From positions 1 to 10,941 of the forward strand of contig JBAZZE010000028.1 in assembly GCA_041658955.1 (NCBI GenBank): a DNA stretch of 10,941 nucleotides, in the 5' to 3' direction. This document shows positions 6,536 to 10,941 of this stretch, in pieces (within the stretch, counting starts at the first letter, position 1; each line of letters starts with the position of its first letter). The position numbers and the translations under genes were made by a program. The notes under the pieces are model-generated. The model was not told the origin of the DNA and made no database searches. It worked only from the letters and a program-made list of their open reading frames with translations. The stretch comes from UBA2283 sp041658955. GTDB lineage: Bacteria > Patescibacteriota > Microgenomatia > UBA12405.

Positions 6536-6899
6536 ATGGACGACGGGAGCTTAGATCAACGAATGACAATTCCCTACCCTCAATATTAGCGATTTTTATG
6601 AGTTTTTGTAAGGCAGCAACTTGGGAAAGGGGTGGAAGTTGGGTTGAAATAATGGTTTTAAAGCTATGAGTTGGTTTATCGACGATGACAACTTCGACTT
6701 CGTGACGATGGTCAAAAAGATTTAGTTGCTGATAATTGAGTCCACTTAGACGAAGTGTATCGACAAGATCGGTCAGATATCGATTGTTATCTGAGTAAGG
6801 GCTTATCCGTGGTTTTAGACTAAATCCCAATAGATAAATCAGTTCTATAACTAAAAATAGAATTGGTATGACAAAGAAATATTTAGAGAGATATTTCAT
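6522..6899 (-). CDS. ftsQ: Minimal FtsQ/DivIB-like division protein lacking a POTRA domain
   Basis: This 125-aa bitopic protein has a short cytoplasmic start (MKYLSKYF), one transmembrane helix (about 8-28) and an extracytoplasmic domain. The end, ELSFVDLSSRRPYATF (110-125), resembles the final strand of the FtsQ/DivIB beta domain (IDLRF-x-RPY/V pattern). FtsQ links FtsB/FtsL to the divisome. Typical FtsQ is about 220-280 aa with a membrane-proximal POTRA domain; here there is room only for the C-terminal beta domain, so this is a minimal form. Identity rests on the C-terminal motif, topology and position between murG and ftsA, where ftsQ normally lies. It overlaps murG by 17 nt and ftsA by 14 nt. 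No Shine-Dalgarno site is seen. Confidence 0.72.
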   Translation of the reverse strand: MKYLSKYFFVIPILFLVIELIYLLGFSLKPRISPYSDNNRYLTDLVDTLRLSGLNYQQLNLFDHRHEVEVVIVDKPTHSFKTIISTQLPPLSQVAALQKLIKIANIEGRELSFVDLSSRRPYATF

Positions 6900-7956
6900 G
6901 AACTAGTTTAAACAAAGGATGGGTCTTCGGAGGTATTTGGGGACGAGAGGTATGAGAAATTTTTATAATTTTATTAATTAACTCGAGGACACTAGCTGGA
7001 TTGGCTTTTTCTTGAGAAATTATGAAAATTGATTTGGGGTGGCGGCTCTTGAGCCAGAGTGCGTTTTGCTGTTGTTCGTTTTGCTGGGTAAAAGGATGGG
7101 GAATAAGTAGTGACTTCTTATCGAGGACATCTATTTCTTGACAGATATTGGCGCCAGATCGACTGACAATTAGATCGGCATTATTTAGGACCCAGCCAAT
7201 ATCTTCACTTTCGATAAATTCTGATGGAAAGTATTGATATTTACTGGCAAGTTCACTTTGGAGAACGGGATCATTATTTTTACCAGTTTGATGAATTACA
7301 GAAATATTATTTCCGAGTAAAGGAATTAATTGATATAACAATTCATTTAAAAAAATCGACCCTTGGTTACCACCAGTAAAGTAGATAATTGGAGGTTTGA
7401 TCTTTTTAAAACTTGATGAAGTAGTGTCAAAAATCTCTTGTCTTAAAAGATTTCCCGTGACAATCGTTTTTGAAACAGGTAATTGTTTTTTTTGGGTATC
7501 ACTATCAAATGAAAGAGCGACCTTGGTGGCAAAATAACTATTAATTTTGGTGGCCAAACTGTTGGTCACTGTTTGTTCGTGAGTAATAGAAGGAACACCA
7601 TTAAAATAAGCTGCTATGACAACTGGGACAGACACATATCCACCAAATGAGACGACTACTTGGGGCTTAAGTTTTCTGATTAAAGAAAAGGCTATAAAAA
7701 AAGCTTTAATAATTTTGGGAATGCCTAATAAGGTTATATCTAAATTTTTTCGATCAAATTTACCACAATCAAGGTTAAAAAACTCAACTTTTAGTTTGGG
7801 AATAATCGTGTGAATTAGATGAGTCTCAGTTTTGTACTGATGAGCGACGTAAACAATTTTCCAGTTAATGTCCAGATCTTTTTTGAGAAGGTTTATTAGT
7901 TCGATGGCTGGAGTGTGGTGAGTGCCGGTGATTAGTATGGTCTTGCTGATCTTCAT
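6883..7956 (-). CDS. murG: MurG-type lipid I GlcNAc transferase (divergent)
   Basis: This 357-aa GT28/GT-B glycosyltransferase adds GlcNAc to lipid I at the inner membrane face, making lipid II. Matching motifs: FGGYVSVPVV (104-113), HEQ (126-128), TGNLLR (167-172, family TGNPVR), GGNQGS (195-200), SRSGAN (265-270) followed by E274, and PHPF with NEQQQNA (286-298), the UDP-GlcNAc pocket. Length is normal. The first glycine-rich loop is reduced: the family GGTGGHVTPA appears as GTHHTPA (11-17), several glycines short. The ATG at 7956-7954 lies inside ftsW, a 92-nt overlap; it is the only start that keeps the first Rossmann strand (ILITG). No Shine-Dalgarno site is seen, so expression may depend on translation of ftsW. 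FtsW, next to it, uses the product. Confidence 0.9.
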   Translation of the reverse strand: MKISKTILITGTHHTPAIELINLLKKDLDINWKIVYVAHQYKTETHLIHTIIPKLKVEFFNLDCGKFDRKNLDITLLGIPKIIKAFFIAFSLIRKLKPQVVVSFGGYVSVPVVIAAYFNGVPSITHEQTVTNSLATKINSYFATKVALSFDSDTQKKQLPVSKTIVTGNLLRQEIFDTTSSSFKKIKPPIIYFTGGNQGSIFLNELLYQLIPLLGNNISVIHQTGKNNDPVLQSELASKYQYFPSEFIESEDIGWVLNNADLIVSRSGANICQEIDVLDKKSLLIPHPFTQQNEQQQNALWLKSRHPKSIFIISQEKANPASVLELINKIIKISHTSRPQIPPKTHPLFKLVHEISL

Positions 7957-8989
7957 ATTTAGTTGAGTATATCAAGTTGTTGATGAGACCAAGGCCAAAG
8001 AGAATAGTAATCAGTGATGATCCACCATAAGAAATAAGTGGCAAGGTAACGCCAGTTAGAGGGATGAGAGAAACTACTGCAGCCATATTGATAAGACTTT
8101 GATACCCGACCCAACAGCCGATTCCCAAGGTTAGTAGATATTTGAAACTATACTTAACTTGATAGGTGCTGAGTGTAAAAATGTCACTAATAAGAACATA
8201 GTAAAGTGTCACAATCAGACTGACTCCGATAAAGCCAGTTTCTTCACCGATAACTGCCAGAATTGAGTCAGTGGATATTTTGGGAAGATAACGATATTTT
8301 TGATCTGAGTTGGCAAAGCCTTTACCAGTTAGTTGACCGGAGGTAAGGGTAAGAGTCATCTGATTTGAATGATACGAAGTTTGATCAAAACGAGCTTTAC
8401 GGTAAGGTGAAATAACAATTAGGAGGGTGCTAGCCACCATAGCTAGAGAACAAATAGCGATAATACTGGCAAGGTTGCCATTAGCAAGATAAAAAATTGT
8501 AATAGTGATGGCAGCGATGAGAATGGCGGTACTCATGTTTGGCTCGAAGACCACTAATGATAAGGGCACTATCAGGAAAATGACCAAATACTTGAGATGG
8601 CGATATTTTTCTTGAGAAAAAATATTGGCAAAAAAGATAATGGCAGCTAATTTAAATATTTCTGATGGCTGAATGCCAAACATCCCTAGGTCTAACCAAC
8701 GTCTGGCTCCCAGAGCACTATTTCCCAAACTAGGAATGAGAATGATCGCGAGTAAAACCGAAGCAACTATATATATCGGAGTGGCAAATTTTTTAATTAG
8801 GGATAAGGGAATGGTGGATGCCAAACTAAATGCACCGATACCAACTAGTGACCAAATAAGTTGTTTTTTAATGAAAAAGAATTTATCGCCAATAGTGTTG
8901 CTGGCTTCGGTAATCGAGGAGATGGAAATAAAGATAAGACCGATAGTGAGCAGTATTGATACCAAAAAAATGAATTTAGATGACTTCAT
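7865..8989 (-). CDS. ftsW: FtsW-type SEDS septal peptidoglycan glycosyltransferase
   Basis: This 374-aa polytopic SEDS protein polymerises lipid II at the septum. Motifs: GARRWLDLG with GIQPSE (94-110), FEPNMSTAIL (148-157, family QPDxGTA with Asp replaced by Asn), GQLTGKGF (218-225), YLPKISTDSILAVIGEE (234-250) with the catalytic Asp at 241, GVTLPLISYGGSS (313-325). The IGEE motif and location beside murG favour FtsW over RodA. After the last transmembrane helix there is a hydrophilic His/Ser/Lys tail (about 345-374), encoded entirely within the 92-nt overlap with murG. The ATG at 8989-8987 has the only clear Shine-Dalgarno site seen in the window (GAGG, 6-nt spacer) and overlaps the ATP-grasp gene by 14 nt. 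Confidence 0.94.
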   Translation of the reverse strand: MKSSKFIFLVSILLTIGLIFISISSITEASNTIGDKFFFIKKQLIWSLVGIGAFSLASTIPLSLIKKFATPIYIVASVLLAIILIPSLGNSALGARRWLDLGMFGIQPSEIFKLAAIIFFANIFSQEKYRHLKYLVIFLIVPLSLVVFEPNMSTAILIAAITITIFYLANGNLASIIAICSLAMVASTLLIVISPYRKARFDQTSYHSNQMTLTLTSGQLTGKGFANSDQKYRYLPKISTDSILAVIGEETGFIGVSLIVTLYYVLISDIFTLSTYQVKYSFKYLLTLGIGCWVGYQSLINMAAVVSLIPLTGVTLPLISYGGSSLITILFGLGLINNLIYSTKYEDQQDHTNHRHSPHSSHRTNKPSQKRSGH

Positions 8990-10103
8990 TGACTACCTCA
9001 CTTAAAATTTTTGGATCAATTTTAGTAGGATCACCTTCCGGGGCAAAGTCGATTAAAGCATTATATTTTTTGATAGTATTCCCCTCTTCTCCCTTTAGGG
9101 TAATCTCTGAACCAACGAGACCGTAATCGCTAAACCGACGATTTTGTTCTACTGGATTAATACGGTATTGATTCGGGAAAAAAGAAAGTAGGTGATAGAA
9201 AAATAAGGGTTCGTAATCGCTATTTTTTTCGATTGCTGTATAAAAGGCAAAAGAGGCAGTCAACCGGGGGTTACATTCTAAAAGATAAACTTTATTTTCG
9301 CTGACAAAAAAATCTAGACCAAAAAACCCTTTATAACCGTGGGTTTTGAGGATTTCACTAAAATCGGAAGTTATTTTTTTAACTTGATCATTAACTTCTG
9401 GAGATGAGTGCGAAGGCCATTGGCGGCCGGTAGTGGCCAGTGGGTTCTTGGAAAGTACTGGGATGCCGGTGTATTGTAGTCCGGGAGGGCTCTGAACTAA
9501 ACCTTGTGAGGTCAGACAACAGTTGTTAATTAGAGAAGTGCCAACTAGAAATGGGGATATTTTAACTGGTGTACCTTCAGCAATTTTGGTAGTAACTTCT
9601 TCAAAACTATCAGTGAGATGTGAGCTGTTACCGGCCCAACCAAAGTGAGTCTGAATAACTAATTTTGGTCCATATTTATTTTGGGCGACTTCAAAATTAC
9701 TTTTAGAAAATGTGGTGATGGTGTGGGGAATTTGGGGAAGGGAGTGTTCGTCTAACAGTTTGGAAAATTCTATTTTATCCTCGAGAAAGCGATTTAATTT
9801 GCCAGGATTACTGATGTTGACCCAACCATTTTGACTGCAGATTAGGTCAATTTTTGCTGATGGCTTAAAAGGAATAACGGCAGGAGTCTGACCGTTTGGA
9901 GTATGAGTTTTAATAAAATTAATACATTCGGGATGTGATAGTAATTTGCCTGAATTTTTTTGTTCTAGCTCTATGCCTAAAGATTTTGGGGTTATCGAAG
10001 CAAAGTTAGAAAGGTTGGGTAAGTTGATATCCAGAAAATCATCAACTACCAAAAAATAAAAATGATAAGGGAGAGAATTGAGATAGTTTTCTATTTTGGT
10101 CAT
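8976..10103 (-). CDS. ATP-grasp ligase of unknown substrate
   Basis: This 375-aa protein has a pre-ATP-grasp domain (about 1-100) and an ATP-grasp fold beginning at LEDKIEFSKLLDEHSLPQIP (107-126), the usual DK...LL...GxPxP entry. The glycine-containing nucleotide loop is LVIQTHFGWAGNS (148-160). The metal-binding half is GFFGLDFFV (259-267) plus YLLECNPR (273-280), supplying D264, E276 and N278. ATP-grasp enzymes make acyl-phosphates and ligate them to amines or thiols. The lysine usual in the loop strand (V-x-K-P) appears as Gln151. It is not a recognisable D-Ala-D-Ala ligase; the closest resemblance is to CPSase-like amino-acid ligases. The ATG at 10103-10101 overlaps the stop of the PLP enzyme as ATGA, implying translational coupling and a shared pathway. 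Its place before ftsW hints at a role in cell-wall precursor or amino-acid supply, which is inference. Confidence 0.8.
   Translation of the reverse strand: MTKIENYLNSLPYHFYFLVVDDFLDINLPNLSNFASITPKSLGIELEQKNSGKLLSHPECINFIKTHTPNGQTPAVIPFKPSAKIDLICSQNGWVNISNPGKLNRFLEDKIEFSKLLDEHSLPQIPHTITTFSKSNFEVAQNKYGPKLVIQTHFGWAGNSSHLTDSFEEVTTKIAEGTPVKISPFLVGTSLINNCCLTSQGLVQSPPGLQYTGIPVLSKNPLATTGRQWPSHSSPEVNDQVKKITSDFSEILKTHGYKGFFGLDFFVSENKVYLLECNPRLTASFAFYTAIEKNSDYEPLFFYHLLSFFPNQYRINPVEQNRRFSDYGLVGSEITLKGEEGNTIKKYNALIDFAPEGDPTKIDPKILSEVVNEVI
8996..8999 (-). promoter_or_regulatory. Shine-Dalgarno site of ftsW
   Basis: GAGG at 8999-8996, six nt before the ftsW ATG, within the last codons of the ATP-grasp gene. 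It stands out because the other starts here lack a clear purine-rich site. It may allow independent ribosome loading at the start of the core division block. Confidence 0.6.
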
Positions 10104-10900
10104 CTTTTGGTTCCGGTGATGATAACAACTGGTTTTTTACCAATATCAAAATTGTTTTTGGCCTTGATTAGTCCGGCTAATGTTAGTCCGCCTTCGTAAG
10201 AACTTTGAATGCCGTAACTTTCTAGTTTTGTTTGAGCAGATTTAATTTCTTGGTTGGTGACTACAAGTCCGGTACCACCAGTGCTTTTTAATATGTTATG
10301 AACGCGAGGTTTAAGTGGGACAAATTTGGCAGTAAGAGCATCGGTTAGATTTATAGTTTCAGTTACATAGCTGGGGTCAAAGGATTTGGTGATGGGACAA
10401 TTAAAGGCGGATTGAATCGCAAAGACTTTGACGTTTTTAGGCATAACCTGGGCCACACCAACTAAAGTGGCTCCGCTACCGACTGGGAAAAAAATACTAC
10501 TGATATTTGGCACTTGTTCTAATATTTCTTTTCCCAAGTCTCCATAGCCAATTAAGGCTGACTCATCGGTAGATTGACGTAGAAGATAGCTGTTATTAGC
10601 CTTAGCGTATTTAATGGCATCAGAAACAGGTTTTAGAGATACCTGAAAGTTTTTGAGGAGTGAAAGTTTTGCTTCCGAAGTATTTGGAGATACAAAAACA
10701 GTGAGGTGGATATTTTTTTGATCGCAAAAATACTGGGCAGAAATAGCGGCATTACCAGTTGAGGATATGACAGCCTGAGTAAAACCTTGAGTAATTAGGG
10801 ACTCGATCTGAAACGGTATGGCACGGTCTTTGGCAGATCCAGTGATCGAGAGGTCTTCTCTTTTGAAATAGATATCGTCAAAACAATTGAGTGGTGTCAT
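10100..10900 (-). CDS. Fold-type II PLP-dependent enzyme (threonine synthase/dehydratase-like)
   Basis: This 266-aa member of the tryptophan synthase beta superfamily starts at the TPL motif. KREDLSITGSAKDR (13-26) carries the PLP Schiff-base Lys at 24 (family SFKDR). SSTGNAA (46-52) binds the substrate carboxylate/PLP ring, PVGSGATLVG (139-148) is the glycine-rich phosphate cup, and the end ITGTKR resembles the threonine-synthase TGxxxK ending. It is shorter than usual (about 320-400 aa), lacking the N-terminal segment before TPL and some loops, but all PLP-binding landmarks are present. The reaction cannot be fixed: threonine synthase, threonine/serine dehydratase or racemase, or a diaminopropionate- or cysteine-type synthase are all possible. 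It is first in the operon, overlapping the ATP-grasp gene by 4 nt (ATGA). ATG 10900-10898 is chosen; a -10-like box lies 12 nt upstream. Confidence 0.8.
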   Translation of the reverse strand: MTPLNCFDDIYFKREDLSITGSAKDRAIPFQIESLITQGFTQAVISSTGNAAISAQYFCDQKNIHLTVFVSPNTSEAKLSLLKNFQVSLKPVSDAIKYAKANNSYLLRQSTDESALIGYGDLGKEILEQVPNISSIFFPVGSGATLVGVAQVMPKNVKVFAIQSAFNCPITKSFDPSYVTETINLTDALTAKFVPLKPRVHNILKSTGGTGLVVTNQEIKSAQTKLESYGIQSSYEGGLTLAGLIKAKNNFDIGKKPVVIITGTKR

Positions 10901-10912
10901 ATAATAGGTTTA

Positions 10913-10940
10913 GTTATATTTTAACCAATAATAATGTCTG
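10913..10940 (-). promoter_or_regulatory. Possible promoter of the PLP enzyme-to-ftsZ operon
   Basis: TATAAC (5 of 6) at 10918-10913 and CAGACA (4 of 6) at 10940-10935 with a 16-nt spacer. The predicted start near 10906 leaves a leader of about 6 nt before the ATG, similar to the other promoters here. It lies at the window edge, so upstream genes or promoters cannot be excluded. Confidence 0.35.
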
Positions 10941-10941
10941 A

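Noticed and set aside
8537..8545. FtsW Asp-to-Asn change in FEPNMSTA (residue 151) as loss of catalysis
   Set aside because: The catalytic SEDS aspartate lies in the later TDSI/HTDF motif and is present (D241). The EPN position is conserved but not the catalytic residue.
10100..10102. Recoded TGA (as in Gracilibacteria and Absconditabacteria)
   Set aside because: TGA ends the PLP enzyme at a natural family C-terminus with a normal ATGA overlap, and none of the other genes contains an internal TGA.
10901..10906. TATTAT directly before the PLP enzyme ATG as a -10 box
   Set aside because: With TTGGTT 16 nt upstream it resembles a promoter, but the transcript would start inside the gene. TATAAC at 10918-10913 fits the start codon better.

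Overview
The window reads as a compact bacterial chromosome segment with every gene on the minus strand, so it runs from high to low coordinates. The organism is probably a member of the Candidate Phyla Radiation (Patescibacteria), perhaps Microgenomates-like; this is inference. The reasons are moderate-to-low GC, genes that overlap end to end, very few Shine-Dalgarno sites, -10 boxes almost touching start codons, a minimal FtsQ, a divergent MurG, and FtsW-MurG-FtsQ-FtsA-FtsZ order without the usual Mur ligases. The standard genetic code fits: TGA ends the PLP enzyme gene and no gene needs it as a sense codon.

Region 1 (10941 to 4104) is one division and cell-wall operon. It starts with a fold-type II PLP enzyme and an ATP-grasp ligase, neither a usual member of this cluster. 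Then come ftsW, murG, a POTRA-less ftsQ, ftsA and ftsZ. Each gene overlaps the next by 1 to 92 nt. FtsW/MurG supply lipid II synthesis and septal glycan polymerisation; FtsQ, FtsA and FtsZ form the divisome core.

Region 2 (about 4124 to 3940) is the most interesting part. Between ftsZ and ileS lie a promoter-like TATAAT, a nine-codon ORF (MTVQKIIIT) holding three consecutive Ile codons (ATA, ATC, ATT), a GNRA-capped structured hairpin that begins in that ORF's stop codon, and a strong intrinsic terminator. This is the layout of a ribosome-mediated transcription attenuator for isoleucyl-tRNA synthetase.

Region 3 (3939 to 173) is an ileS-rodA pair separated by 8 nt. The IleRS has a GVHH sequence where the class I HIGH signature should be, the GXHH variant known from some type 2 IleRS enzymes. 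RodA is a second SEDS glycosyltransferase. Region 4 (172 to 1) holds an imperfect multibranched inverted-repeat region and the promoter and first 26 codons of rplU (ribosomal protein L21), which looks leaderless.
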